A stretch of 64,000 bases of DNA, taken from NCBI GenBank assembly GCA_964468205.1, contig CAYXVG010000018.1, positions 55,383 to 119,382 on the forward strand, written 5' to 3'. The stretch comes from CAWELS01 sp964468205. Its GTDB lineage: Bacteria > Acidobacteriota > Terriglobia > Bryobacterales > Bryobacteraceae. The translations under genes and the position numbers were made by a program. Position 1 is the stretch's first letter. Every line of letters begins with the position of its first letter. The notes under the pieces are model-generated. The model made no database searches, had not been told where the DNA came from, and saw only the letters and a list, made by a program, of their open reading frames with translations. This document shows positions 35,157 to 44,276 of this stretch, piece by piece.

Positions 35157-36640
35157 GAATCGATATCGGTACCGGGAGTTCGCGGGCTCTTCTGGTGGAT
35201 GAGGAAGGCCAGGTCCGGCACGGCTTCACCGCTCCCCATGAGGAGATGAAGATGGAGCGGGCCGGATGGGCCGAGCAACGACCCGAGAATTGGTGGGATG
35301 CCGCGCAAGCGGCGGTGCAGGGCGTCCTGCAGGAAGCCGGCATCGATGGTAAGCAGGTGAAGGGCGTCGGACTTTCCGGCCAGATGCACGGCCTCGTGAT
35401 GCTCGATGGCAAGGGCAAGGTGATCCGTCCCGCGCTCATCTGGTGCGACCAGCGCAGCCAGGCGCAAGTGGATGCCATCAATCAGAAAGTGGGCAAGGAC
35501 AATGTCCTCGCCTTCATCGCAAATCCCGTCCTTACCGGCTTCACCCTGCCCAAACTGCTGTGGGTGCGGGACAAAGAGCCGAAGGCTTTCGAGAAGCTGA
35601 AGAAAGTACTGCTCCCGAAGGATTACATCCGGTACCGCCTCACCGGCGAATACTATTCCGATGTCTCCGACGCCTCCGGCACGGCGATGTTCGACGTCGT
35701 GATGCGCAAGTGGTCGACGCGCATGATGGACCGCCTCGGTCTCGACGCCGCGATCCTTCCCGGCGTCGTGGAATCGAGCGAAGTGACCGGAACCATCTCC
35801 GCCGAAGCGGCCGCGGCCACGGGACTCGAAACGGGGACTCCGGTGGTCGGCGGCGCCGGCGACCAGGCCGCGAGCGCGGTGGGCAACGGAATCGTCGCTC
35901 CGGGAATTGTCTCCTGCACGCTTGGCACTTCCGGCGTGGTCTTCGCCCACATGGACCGGGCTAACTACGACTCGGCCGGCCGTGTGCACACCTTCTGCCA
36001 TGCCGTCGCCGGCAAGTGGCACGTGATGGGCGTGACCCAGGGAGCGGGGCTGAGCCTCGAATGGTATCGCGACCGGTTCGCCCCCGGGACCGGTTTCGAC
36101 GCCCTGATCGAGGAAGCGGGCGCGGCGCCTGTCGGTTCGCAGGGCGTGTTCTGGCTGCCCTACCTCATGGGCGAGCGCACTCCTCATCTCGACGCGACGG
36201 CCCGCGGCGGATGGATGGGCGTCACCGCGAGGAGCACCCGGGCCGACCTGCTGCGCGCCATCATCGAGGGGGTCTCCTATAGCCAGATGGACTGCCTTTC
36301 CATCATCGAGGATATGGGCGTTCCCGTTGACGATGTCCGCGCTTCGGGCGGCGGCGGCCAGAACGCTTTTTGGCGCCAGTTGCTCGCCGACGTCTTCGGT
36401 AAGCCCGTTGTGGCGCTCAAAACCCACGAAGGTTCCGCCTACGGCGCCGCCCTGTTGGCGATGGCCGGAACCGGCGCCTACTCGTCTGTTCCCGAAGCTT
36501 GCCAGGCGGCGGTGAAAGAGGTCAGCAGAGTGCAGCCGCGCAACTACGAATCCGGAAAGTACCGGCGGGGTTACGAAGTTTACAAGACCCTCTACCCTTC
36601 GCTCCGCTCCGTATTCGGACTCATCGACAGCTTGGGCTGA
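35144..36640 (+). CDS. xylB: Xylulokinase
   Basis: A 498-residue FGGY kinase. GIDIGTGSSRALLVDEEG is the N-terminal phosphate loop, MHG (81-83) in LSGQMHGLVMLD is characteristic of xylulokinases, and Asp240 (GGAGDQAASAVGNG) is the catalytic base. The start at 35144 follows GAGAGAGG; the longer frame would run into the glucokinase frame. It converts D-xylulose to xylulose-5-phosphate. No xylose isomerase lies in the window. It overlaps the ROK gene and is followed after 7 bp by priA. Confidence 0.9.
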   Translation: MYWLGIDIGTGSSRALLVDEEGQVRHGFTAPHEEMKMERAGWAEQRPENWWDAAQAAVQGVLQEAGIDGKQVKGVGLSGQMHGLVMLDGKGKVIRPALIWCDQRSQAQVDAINQKVGKDNVLAFIANPVLTGFTLPKLLWVRDKEPKAFEKLKKVLLPKDYIRYRLTGEYYSDVSDASGTAMFDVVMRKWSTRMMDRLGLDAAILPGVVESSEVTGTISAEAAAATGLETGTPVVGGAGDQAASAVGNGIVAPGIVSCTLGTSGVVFAHMDRANYDSAGRVHTFCHAVAGKWHVMGVTQGAGLSLEWYRDRFAPGTGFDALIEEAGAAPVGSQGVFWLPYLMGERTPHLDATARGGWMGVTARSTRADLLRAIIEGVSYSQMDCLSIIEDMGVPVDDVRASGGGGQNAFWRQLLADVFGKPVVALKTHEGSAYGAALLAMAGTGAYSSVPEACQAAVKEVSRVQPRNYESGKYRRGYEVYKTLYPSLRSVFGLIDSLG

Positions 36641-36647
36641 TCCGCCG

Positions 36648-39071
36648 ATGGCCGGCGTCTCCCCCGAATACTGCGACATTGCCCTCCCGGTCCCGCTCGA
36701 CCGGGCGTTCACCTACCGCCTGCCGCTCACCCTTCGCCACCGGGTGCGGCCCGGCTGCCGTCTGACCGTACCGTTCGGACATCGCAAGCTCACTGGCGTG
36801 GCTCTCGCCTGTCATGACAACAAGCCGGACGTGGAGATCCGCGAGGCCCTGCGCCTGCTCGACGAGGAGCCGGTGCTCGACGGCGAGCTGCTCCGTCTGG
36901 GGCGCTGGGTTGCCGAGTATTACTCGGCGCCGCTCGGAGAAGTGCTGCGCGCCATGACCCCGCTCACCGGCGAGATGCGCCGGGGTAAGCGGTACGAACT
37001 CACCGGCGGCGGCAGGGATGCCGCGCGGCAGCTCCTGATGGGTGTCGCTTCCGACGAACCCTCGGTTGAGATCCTCCGGATGTTGGAGAACCGGCCGCTC
37101 ACCGAGTCGTACCTGAAGAAGAAGGTTCCGGGCGCGGCGGCGGTCCTCCGGTCGCTGCTGCGCAAGGGCTTCATCGAAGTCGAGGACATCGAGGCCGACC
37201 GGGATCCGTTGCGCGCCGCCTCCGCCCGCCTCCGCGTGCAGTTCGAGGGCCGGCCGGCGGGGGCCAAGTTGAAGAAAGCGGAACGCGAGCTGGTGGCCTT
37301 CCTGGAACTCTATCCCGGCTCGCATAACCTCGGTGAATTGGAGGGCAAAGTGAAGAACGCGAGCAAAGCGGCGCGCAGCCTGGCCCGGCGCGGCCTGCTC
37401 AGCCTGCGCGTGGAAGGCCCCTCCCTTCAACAGGAGCCCATCCAGCCGCGCCGGCTGCTGAACCCGCACCAGCAAGTGGCCTACAACGCGATCCGCGAGG
37501 CCATCGAGTTCGAGGAGTTCCGCACCTTTCTCCTCCACGGCGTGACGGGATCGGGCAAAACCGAGGTCTACCTCTGCGCGATCGACGCGGCTCTCGAGAG
37601 AGGTCGCGGCGCTCTGCTGCTGGTACCGGAAATTGCGCTGACCCCAGCCGTCGCCGGGCAGTTTTATCATCGCTTCGGAGACCGGGTGGCGATCCTGCAT
37701 TCGGCTTTCACTGACCGGGAGCGCGCCGAGCAGTGGCGGCGCATCCGCTCCGGCGACGCTGGCGTCGTGGTCGGTACCCGGTCTGGCATTTTCGCTCCGG
37801 TCCGCAATCTGGGACTCATCATCGTCGACGAGGAGCACGACGGCAGCTACAAGCAGGAGGAGACGCCGCGCTACAACGGCCGCGACGTGGCCATCGTCCG
37901 GGCGCAGCAGGCCGGCGCCTGCGTTGTGATCGGGTCGGCCACCCCGAGCATGGAGAGCCGCTACAACGCCGAACGCGAGCGCTACACGCTGCTCACGATT
38001 CCCGAGCGGGTGGCGAGCCGGCCCATGCCGGAAGTCGAGATTATCGACATGCGCCAGGAGTTTCTCGAAACCCGGGCGCAGAACATCTTCTCCCGCCGGC
38101 TGGTGGAGGAGATACGGAAGCGGCTTGAGATTCGCGAACAGGCGATGCTTCTGCTCAACCGCCGCGGTTTCTCAAGTTTCGTCGCCTGCCGTTCCTGCGG
38201 GGCGCGGATTCAGTGCCGGGATTGCGCGGTCACGCTGACCTATCATCGCCGCGACCGCCGCCTACTGTGCCACTACTGCAACTACGCCGAGCCCGTGCCC
38301 TCGCGCTGCCCGGAGTGCGACAGCGAGCACATCAACTTCCTCGGCCACGGCTCCGAGCGCGTGGAGGAAGAACTGCGGCGTAGCTTCCCCGACGCCCGCA
38401 TCGCGCGGCTGGACCGCGACACCGTCACGAGCAAGCGGGCCTTCGAGAGCATCCTCTACGGATTCCGTGCCCACGACTACGACATCCTCGTGGGCACGCA
38501 GATGATCGCCAAGGGACATGACATCCCGAACGTTACACTGGTGGGTGTCGTGAACGCCGACATCGGCCTCGGCATGCCCGATTTCCGGGCCGCCGAACGC
38601 ACGTTCCAACTGCTGACGCAGGCCGCGGGCCGCGCCGGCCGTGGCGATATCCCCGGGCGTGTTGTCGTTCAGACTCTCAATCCAGACCACTACGCGGTCC
38701 GCTGCGCCGCCGCGCAGGACTATGCGAAATTCTACGAAAAAGAGCTGCAGTTCCGGCGTCTGATGCGCTACCCGCCGTTCAGCGCACTGGCCAACGTGCT
38801 CGTCCGCGCGGCGAGCCAGGAAGACGCCCTCCGCATGGCGGGCGAACTGGCCTTGCTGCTCAATCCGCCGCCGCCGGAACTCAAGGTGATGGGGCCGGCC
38901 GAGGCGCCCGTACCGCGGCTCAAACGCGAGCACCGCTACCAGATGCTCATCAAGGCAGCCAGCCGCAAGATTCTGCGGGAGCACCTGAACCGTTTGCGCG
39001 CCCATGCCATCGAGCAGCGGTGGGGAGCGACCGCCCTCGTGGTGGACGTCGATCCCCTCAGCCTCATGTAG
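36648..39071 (+). CDS. priA: Primosomal helicase PriA
   Basis: An 807-residue superfamily-2 DNA helicase that restarts collapsed replication forks. The N-terminal 3'BD/winged-helix part precedes Walker A GVTGSGKT (298-305) and the DEEH box in IIVDEEHDGSYKQEE. The Cys cluster CRSCGARIQCRDCAVTL...LLCHYC...RCPEC (about 511-551) binds two zinc ions as in all PriA proteins. Length agrees with the family (730-830). It probably shares a transcript with the xylB gene, 7 bp upstream, which looks like a chance association. Confidence 0.95.
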   Translation: MAGVSPEYCDIALPVPLDRAFTYRLPLTLRHRVRPGCRLTVPFGHRKLTGVALACHDNKPDVEIREALRLLDEEPVLDGELLRLGRWVAEYYSAPLGEVLRAMTPLTGEMRRGKRYELTGGGRDAARQLLMGVASDEPSVEILRMLENRPLTESYLKKKVPGAAAVLRSLLRKGFIEVEDIEADRDPLRAASARLRVQFEGRPAGAKLKKAERELVAFLELYPGSHNLGELEGKVKNASKAARSLARRGLLSLRVEGPSLQQEPIQPRRLLNPHQQVAYNAIREAIEFEEFRTFLLHGVTGSGKTEVYLCAIDAALERGRGALLLVPEIALTPAVAGQFYHRFGDRVAILHSAFTDRERAEQWRRIRSGDAGVVVGTRSGIFAPVRNLGLIIVDEEHDGSYKQEETPRYNGRDVAIVRAQQAGACVVIGSATPSMESRYNAERERYTLLTIPERVASRPMPEVEIIDMRQEFLETRAQNIFSRRLVEEIRKRLEIREQAMLLLNRRGFSSFVACRSCGARIQCRDCAVTLTYHRRDRRLLCHYCNYAEPVPSRCPECDSEHINFLGHGSERVEEELRRSFPDARIARLDRDTVTSKRAFESILYGFRAHDYDILVGTQMIAKGHDIPNVTLVGVVNADIGLGMPDFRAAERTFQLLTQAAGRAGRGDIPGRVVVQTLNPDHYAVRCAAAQDYAKFYEKELQFRRLMRYPPFSALANVLVRAASQEDALRMAGELALLLNPPPPELKVMGPAEAPVPRLKREHRYQMLIKAASRKILREHLNRLRAHAIEQRWGATALVVDVDPLSLM

Positions 39072-39083
39072 GGGCTGGTCCTG

Positions 39084-39089
39084 TATAAT
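39084..39089 (+). promoter_or_regulatory. -10 TATAAT seven bases before the GNAT start
   Basis: A consensus TATAAT ends seven bases before ATG 39097, within the 25-bp gap after priA. This places the transcription start at or next to the A of the ATG, so the transcript would be leaderless. No ribosome-binding site is present. Confidence 0.55.
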
Positions 39090-39096
39090 CGCGCCG

Positions 39097-39885
39097 ATGC
39101 AACCTTACGAAGCGGTCGAGCGGAATCTCAGGCACGCCATGCAGTGCTTTGCCCGAGCGACCCCGCGGAGCGAGGTCCGCGAAATGCCCGGCGTGCTCAT
39201 TATCAACGCCGGCGTGGACTCGCCTGTGTTCAATGCGGCGATGCTCAGCGCGCCGCTTGATAGCAGTCTCGCCGAACTCGACCGGCGGATCGCGATTGCC
39301 AAGGTCTACTTTCAGGCCCGAGACGTGCCCTGGTCGTTCTGGGTTTGCCGGGATCTCGCGGGCAACTGGACCAGCCGGCGGCTGGACCGGGTGTTCGAGA
39401 ACCGCGGGTTGCGCCGCACCGCCGAGTGCCCCGGCATGATGGCGGAATGCCTGCCGCCGCCGGACCGGCCCCTGCCGGTGCTTGACATCCGAGAGGTGGA
39501 TGACGCCGAGACGAGACTGGCCTTTTGCCACATCACCACCGTCTGTTTCCGGATTCCGTTCGCCACCTCGATCGCGATCTATAACTCGCCGGAGACCTGG
39601 CGTACGAGTTTCAAGGCCTATGTCGCCTACTCGGGTGGCGAACCGGTAACCACCGCGGCCACGGTTGGCGCGGCCGGCGCAGTCGGCCTCTACAGCGTGG
39701 CTACCTTGCCTGAGCGGCAGGGGCGGGGAATCGCCGAACAGCTCACGCGGGCCGTTCTCGATCGCGCCCGGCAAGAGTCCGGCCTGGAACGAATGGTGCT
39801 GCAATCGACGCGCCAGGGGGCGTCGCTCTACCAGCGGCTGGGTTTCCGGGAAGTGACGAAGATCGCCATCTATGTCGCCCAATGA
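39097..39885 (+). CDS. GNAT-family acetyltransferase
   Basis: A 262-residue protein with a C-terminal GNAT domain (about 150-262). The acetyl-CoA loop appears as VATLPERQGRGIAEQLTRAVL (the Q/RxxGxG/A motif), and the ending YQRLGFREVTKIAIYV fits strand 7. The first 130 residues are an unrecognised domain with no transmembrane segment. Substrate unknown. The start is the ATG at 39097; the longer frame reads through priA's end. It overlaps the next gene by four bases (ATGA), so both are probably co-translated. Confidence 0.72.
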   Translation: MQPYEAVERNLRHAMQCFARATPRSEVREMPGVLIINAGVDSPVFNAAMLSAPLDSSLAELDRRIAIAKVYFQARDVPWSFWVCRDLAGNWTSRRLDRVFENRGLRRTAECPGMMAECLPPPDRPLPVLDIREVDDAETRLAFCHITTVCFRIPFATSIAIYNSPETWRTSFKAYVAYSGGEPVTTAATVGAAGAVGLYSVATLPERQGRGIAEQLTRAVLDRARQESGLERMVLQSTRQGASLYQRLGFREVTKIAIYVAQ

Positions 39886-40433
39886 GTGAAGAGCGCATCC
39901 CCTATCTGGCCACCGCCGGCTCGGCGCCCTACGACCGGTTGAAGCCGCTGCCGGTAGCCGTACTGCTCGATAACGTTCGCAGCCTCTACAATGTCGGCGC
40001 GTTCTACCGGACCGCTGACGGCGCCGGCGTCGAGCGGCTGATTCTCACGGGCATCACCGGGCATCCGCCGAAGAGGGAAATCGAAAAAACCGCTCTCGGC
40101 GCCCACGATACCGTGCCATGGGAGCACCACTGGGACCCCCTGCCCGTCCTCGATGAACTCCGCCTCAACCACTACGAAATTGCAGCCGTCGAAACCAGCG
40201 CACACTCGGTGGATCTGTTCGACTGGAAACCGCGCTTCCCGGTCTGCATCGTCTTCGGGCACGAAGTGGACGGCATTCGCCTGGAGGTTTTGGAGCGCTG
40301 TGACACGCACATTCGCATCCCGATGCTCGGCCTCAAGCACTCGCTCAACGTCGCCACGGCCGGTGGCGTGGCTCTGTACGAACTGCTCCGGAAATACCGC
40401 CGAATGATCGAACACGCCGTGACGCAATGGTGA
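39882..40433 (+). CDS. SpoU/TrmH-family RNA methyltransferase
   Basis: A 183-residue SPOUT enzyme. VAVLLDNVRSLYNVGAFYRTADG is motif 1 (Asn-Val-Arg, with the catalytic Arg), VCIVFGHEVDGI is motif 2, and IRIPMLGLKHSLNVATAGGVALYE is motif 3, forming the knotted AdoMet site. Such enzymes 2'-O-methylate ribose in tRNA or rRNA. It lacks an N-terminal RNA-binding extension, like the short TrmH/TrmL forms, so target choice is open. Coupled to the GNAT gene by a four-base overlap. Confidence 0.88.
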   Translation: MSEERIPYLATAGSAPYDRLKPLPVAVLLDNVRSLYNVGAFYRTADGAGVERLILTGITGHPPKREIEKTALGAHDTVPWEHHWDPLPVLDELRLNHYEIAAVETSAHSVDLFDWKPRFPVCIVFGHEVDGIRLEVLERCDTHIRIPMLGLKHSLNVATAGGVALYELLRKYRRMIEHAVTQW

Positions 40434-40476
40434 GGTTCATCGTGGCGCCGCGCCGCGCCCGGTTAGTTGAAAGCGG

Positions 40477-41508
40477 TTACCGGGGGCCATCCGCATGCTT
40501 CGGATCCCGCCGGTTCGGATGATCAGCCCGAACGCCGGCATCGAGATGCTGTTCGAAAAACGCCCATATCAATTCAGCGCCTGACGCGTCTTTGCTTGTT
40601 CGGCCGACGATGGCCGGAAAGCTGGCGCGAGGGTTGGGCAGGGTGTGACCGCCCCCGTGGACGATCAGCAGCGACACATCCGGCTGGTCCGGTCGTCTCC
40701 ACGTCAACCGCTCCAGCCAAGTGCCATCACCCACTCTGTCCGGAAGCTTCTCCACCTCTGCCTCGGAAGCGCCGGTTAGAGCGGCGAAATACTCGGCGCT
40801 GGCCCGGGCAGAGCGAACCGTGCCCAGCGGGGGTCCGGCCGGCGGTCTCACCAGTCCTCCCTCGAACGGATTCACCGGGTCTTCGGTTCCGTTGATAATC
40901 AGCACGGGCAAAGGCTGCTTCGCCTTCCCGCAATTCCATTCTCCGGCGGCGGGCAGGCTCGTTCCAAACACTGCGATGCTGCTGACATCTTCCGGGTGCT
41001 GCACGGCCAGTCGGATGGCCATGTGACCGCCATTGGAGTAGCCGGCCACGAAGCGTGGAAGAGGTGCCAGCCCAAGCTCCTCTTCAACTTGTTTGGCCAG
41101 CCGGCCCAGGAACGCGGCGTCCTCCGGCTCGCGCTCTTCAACGGGTCGTTTCGTCGACGACCGGCAATCGTTCCACTGACCTGAGATGGCGTCAGGATAG
41201 ACCACCACGAATCCCTCCTGATCCGCCATCCGATCGAAGTCATAGCCGGTGAACATTCTGATTCGGCTGCCCGTGCCGGTGAACCCGTGAAGTACGAAAA
41301 GGATGGCTGGACGGTCCGCCAGATTCCGCGGCCGGTACAACAGCGCTGTTCGCAGTCTGCCTCCCGTCGAAACCGTGAGCCGCTCTTCACGCCCTGAAAG
41401 AGGGGGCTTTGGATTTGGCTGAAATTCCTCTGTACCTCCTGCCCGGATCGCGGCGCCAATCGCGGTCAAGAGCGCTATCTTCGCCACCACATGAACCGTT
41501 TTCGTCAT
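40477..41508 (-). CDS. Exported alpha/beta-hydrolase, LpqC/poly(3-hydroxybutyrate) depolymerase-like esterase
   Basis: A 343-residue secreted hydrolase. The ATG at 41508 follows GGAGGG and starts a signal peptide (MTKTVHVVAKIALLTAIGAAIRAG); the longer frame of 432 codons overlaps the neighbouring gene in another frame. VLHGFTG is the oxyanion loop (about 72-78), GYSNGG (156-161) carries nucleophile Ser158, Asp210 lies in NGTEDPVNP, and the catalytic His is in HGGGHTLP. Family members include feruloyl esterases, PHB depolymerase-like and LpqC proteins; feruloyl or acetyl ester cleavage of plant polysaccharide is plausible. Confidence 0.82.
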   Translation of the reverse strand: MTKTVHVVAKIALLTAIGAAIRAGGTEEFQPNPKPPLSGREERLTVSTGGRLRTALLYRPRNLADRPAILFVLHGFTGTGSRIRMFTGYDFDRMADQEGFVVVYPDAISGQWNDCRSSTKRPVEEREPEDAAFLGRLAKQVEEELGLAPLPRFVAGYSNGGHMAIRLAVQHPEDVSSIAVFGTSLPAAGEWNCGKAKQPLPVLIINGTEDPVNPFEGGLVRPPAGPPLGTVRSARASAEYFAALTGASEAEVEKLPDRVGDGTWLERLTWRRPDQPDVSLLIVHGGGHTLPNPRASFPAIVGRTSKDASGAELIWAFFEQHLDAGVRADHPNRRDPKHADGPR

Positions 41509-41602
41509 CACTGGCCCTCCGTCTTGAAATGCGAAATATTCGCCGCAAACCCGACTGTATTTCTCAGGAAATTTCCGCCCTGTGGCCAGGGGTTGATCCA
41601 GA

Positions 41603-42883
41603 TCAGTTGCCGCCGCCGAGCCGCCGCTTCTCGGCGGCAATGGCGGCTTCGAGCGTGGCAGACCGTTCGGTTTCGAGATCCAGGCGCTGCTGGAGCTGGT
41701 CGCGTTCCTCGCGCATCGTCTCAAGGAGTAGGTCGTCTTGAGGAGCGGCTGAGCTCGGCACCGGATCGTCCCCAACGAAATGAGCGAATTCCGAGACTAT
41801 CCGCCCATCCGCCCCGCGGACGCTGAGCCGGAGCATCACCTCGCCGGAGTTCCGCTGGTAGACGAGCGTCCCGCCGCGGATCTCTTCCGGAGAAAGCTCA
41901 ATGGCGCGCGTCGATCCGCCATCTTCGATTTCCACTGACGCCCCGGCCGCCGTGTCGATCAAGGGGGCGTTGCGATTCCATTCAAGGATGAGCTGCCCGC
42001 CAACATCTCGAACCACCAGGCCTGCCGTCAACTCGTCTTCCATGTAGAACGCCGGAACGCCGAGCGCGATCCCGGCAATGACGAGCAGAAGCGCTGCCGC
42101 AGCGATAGCCACAGTCCGCCTTCGGGCGCGTTTCCGGGCGGGAGCCAGGGGCCGAAGGGGTGGTCTCGGGTTGGCTGGCGGCAGAGGCGGGGAAGGCAGG
42201 GAGGTTGGCGGCCGGGGGGCCTCGGTCCGCGGTTCCGCCTGGAGCGGCTCCGCGGGCGGTGGCACGGCTGGCGCGGGACGTATCCATGCGTTGGTTTCCG
42301 GTTCGGCCGGCCGCCGCGGAGGCTGGGACGGATCGAAACCGAGCGGCACGCGTTGCCGCTTGTTCTCCAACTGGAATTCGTTCCGGCTGGCCTCAGCGTG
42401 GATCTTGCCATCCGTCTCCCGGAAGAAGAACCCCGCGGCCGCCGGCTCGTACATAAACGGGCGGATCACGAGACAGATCTGCCACGGCTCGGGAAACAAC
42501 TCGTTGTAGATCTTGAGATCGGACTCGGAGAGGAAGACGGACCCGCGGGTTCGCGTCCGGAACCAGCCCACTGTGTCGAACTTGCTCAGGTCCGGATCGT
42601 GGGCCGCTTCGCCGAGGAATTTCGTCAGTCGGCTCCGGTCGCTCCCGGAGAGCTCAAAGCCGGGTCCCAGAGCGTGTTCGCATTCAATCTCGCGCCACTG
42701 ATGAATCTCGATTCGGCCGCCTTCCCGCTTGCCGAAGAGCACGCCGCCTACCTCGAGTCCTCTCTTGGGGATCTTCTGAAGACCAACCACGGCGGCCCGC
42801 CGCATGGACTCCATTGCGGCGGCGTTATATGCGATTTCGACGTTGTGGCCGGCAGCCCGCCAAGTCTCGAACTCTTGCTGCAT
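41603..42883 (-). CDS. Membrane protein with degenerate JAMM/MPN domain
   Basis: A 426-residue protein starting at ATG 42883. Residues about 12-160 follow the MPN (JAB1/Mov34) pattern: Glu44 in LEVGGVLFG, then G-W-F-R109-T-R111 followed by seven residues and Ser119-x-x-Asp122. The canonical JAMM motif is HxHx7Sx2D; here the spacing, Ser, Asp and Glu are kept, but both zinc-binding His are Arg. It should therefore be catalytically inactive. A Pro-rich linker (about 185-250), one helix (about 255-275), a beta-rich extracytoplasmic segment and a C-terminal coiled coil (DLLLETMREERDQLQQRLDL) follow. It may bind ubiquitin-like or other partners as a scaffold. It diverges from the permease pair. 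Confidence 0.72.
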   Translation of the reverse strand: MQQEFETWRAAGHNVEIAYNAAAMESMRRAAVVGLQKIPKRGLEVGGVLFGKREGGRIEIHQWREIECEHALGPGFELSGSDRSRLTKFLGEAAHDPDLSKFDTVGWFRTRTRGSVFLSESDLKIYNELFPEPWQICLVIRPFMYEPAAAGFFFRETDGKIHAEASRNEFQLENKRQRVPLGFDPSQPPRRPAEPETNAWIRPAPAVPPPAEPLQAEPRTEAPRPPTSLPSPPLPPANPRPPLRPLAPARKRARRRTVAIAAAALLLVIAGIALGVPAFYMEDELTAGLVVRDVGGQLILEWNRNAPLIDTAAGASVEIEDGGSTRAIELSPEEIRGGTLVYQRNSGEVMLRLSVRGADGRIVSEFAHFVGDDPVPSSAAPQDDLLLETMREERDQLQQRLDLETERSATLEAAIAAEKRRLGGGN

Positions 42884-42938
42884 CAAACACTTTCAGTTTC
42901 TAATACCTGGAGGCTTCCGGCAACATCGAATAAACTTG

Positions 42939-44276
42939 GTGAATACCAATACCCGAACTCCCGATAGCGCAATCCGCCGCCGCGCACGGCCTCTTCCAGG
43001 CGCAACCGGCCAGGACGGCTTCCTGCGCCACCATTACTACACCTCGACGACTGCCTTCAAGCTGGCGGTGGATTCCATAGTCGCGCACAAACTCCGGAGT
43101 TTCCTAACTCTGCTTGGAATCATCATCGGCGTTGCGAGCGTCGTGGTGGTCGGCGCGGCCATCGAAGGTCTCGGGTCTTTTGCAGAGGAAAACACGGCGA
43201 AGGTGTTTGGCACCGACAGTTTCCTCATCGCCCAGGTCGCATCGGTCGGGCGCCTGGACCGCAAAGAACTGGCTGAAAAGAGACGCCGCAACAAGCGTAT
43301 TCGGATCGAGGATTACCGCTACCTACAGGCTGCCACCGGGGACCGGATCCTGTACTCTCCCTACCGGCAGAGACCGGATGACGTGAAAGGGGATAACGCC
43401 ACCTACGAAGGCGCAATGGTCCTTGGCGTCTCGCACCGCCTACCCGAGATTCGCGAAGTGGGTCTCGCCGAGGGGCGCTTTTTCACCGAAGCCGAGGAGC
43501 GGACCGGCCAGCGCGTCGTGATTATCGGGCAGGAGATTGCCCAGACGCTATTCCCAGCCACGTCACCGCTCGGGCAGACGGTTCGCCTGCGGGGGTTCGA
43601 CTTCCGCGTGATCGGCTTGCAGGAGAAGCTGGGAGCGATGGGAGGCCGGACCCAGGACAACGGTTTCCACATTCCCATCAGCCTGTTCGACCGCTTATAC
43701 GGGAAGGGCGACTCGATTTCGATATTCGGCACGGCGCGGCCCGGTTCGGGGCTTTCCTTCGACGCAGCCCTGGACGTCACACGGTCCGCCCTGCGCTCCC
43801 GTTTCAAAACACAGCCGGGAGCGGAAGACAACTTTGACTACCTGACCCCCGAGGCGATTCGCGGTTTCGTCGACAATATCCTGGGCCTGATTCGCGCCGT
43901 GATCATCCCAGTGACGGGGATCTCTCTGGTGGTGGGCGGCATCGTGATCATGAACATCATGCTGGTGTCGGTCACCGAGCGTACGCAGGAGATCGGCATT
44001 CGGAAAGCGCTCGGCGCCCGCCGGTCCGACGTGATGCTCCAATTTCTCATCGAGGCGGTGATGCTGGCTGTTGCGGGCGGCTCTGTTGGTATCGTGGCGG
44101 GAGCAGCGCTCAGCGCGGGGCTTTCGGCCGTACTGGACCTTAGTCTAAGAATCACGGCGCCGTATGTAGCCCTTGCTCTTGCGGTATCGAGCATTGTCGG
44201 AATCGCTTCCGGCTGGTACCCGGCGGCCCGCGCCTCGAAACTGGACCCGGTGGAGGCGCTGCGGGCGGAGAAGTAA
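42939..44276 (+). CDS. MacB/FtsX-type ABC permease 1
   Basis: A permease of about 445 residues. A short cytoplasmic lead precedes helix 1 (AHKLRSFLTLLGIIIGVASVVVVG). A periplasmic MacB_PCD domain with GRLDRK and other loops follows. The C-terminal FtsX segment has the three last helices, with VIMNIMLVSVTERTQEIGIRKALGARRSD as the coupling motif and the closing YPAARASKLDPVEALRAEK. The start is uncertain: GTG 42939 is chosen and a GGAGG lies 25 bases upstream, which is too far for a standard site. No ATPase or membrane-fusion partner is adjacent. Confidence 0.78.
   Translation: MNTNTRTPDSAIRRRARPLPGATGQDGFLRHHYYTSTTAFKLAVDSIVAHKLRSFLTLLGIIIGVASVVVVGAAIEGLGSFAEENTAKVFGTDSFLIAQVASVGRLDRKELAEKRRRNKRIRIEDYRYLQAATGDRILYSPYRQRPDDVKGDNATYEGAMVLGVSHRLPEIREVGLAEGRFFTEAEERTGQRVVIIGQEIAQTLFPATSPLGQTVRLRGFDFRVIGLQEKLGAMGGRTQDNGFHIPISLFDRLYGKGDSISIFGTARPGSGLSFDAALDVTRSALRSRFKTQPGAEDNFDYLTPEAIRGFVDNILGLIRAVIIPVTGISLVVGGIVIMNIMLVSVTERTQEIGIRKALGARRSDVMLQFLIEAVMLAVAGGSVGIVAGAALSAGLSAVLDLSLRITAPYVALALAVSSIVGIASGWYPAARASKLDPVEALRAEK

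Noticed and set aside
41509..41775. N-terminal extension of the esterase to 432 residues
   Set aside because: It overlaps the JAMM-like gene in another frame, and a signal peptide with a good GGAGGG site starts at 41508.
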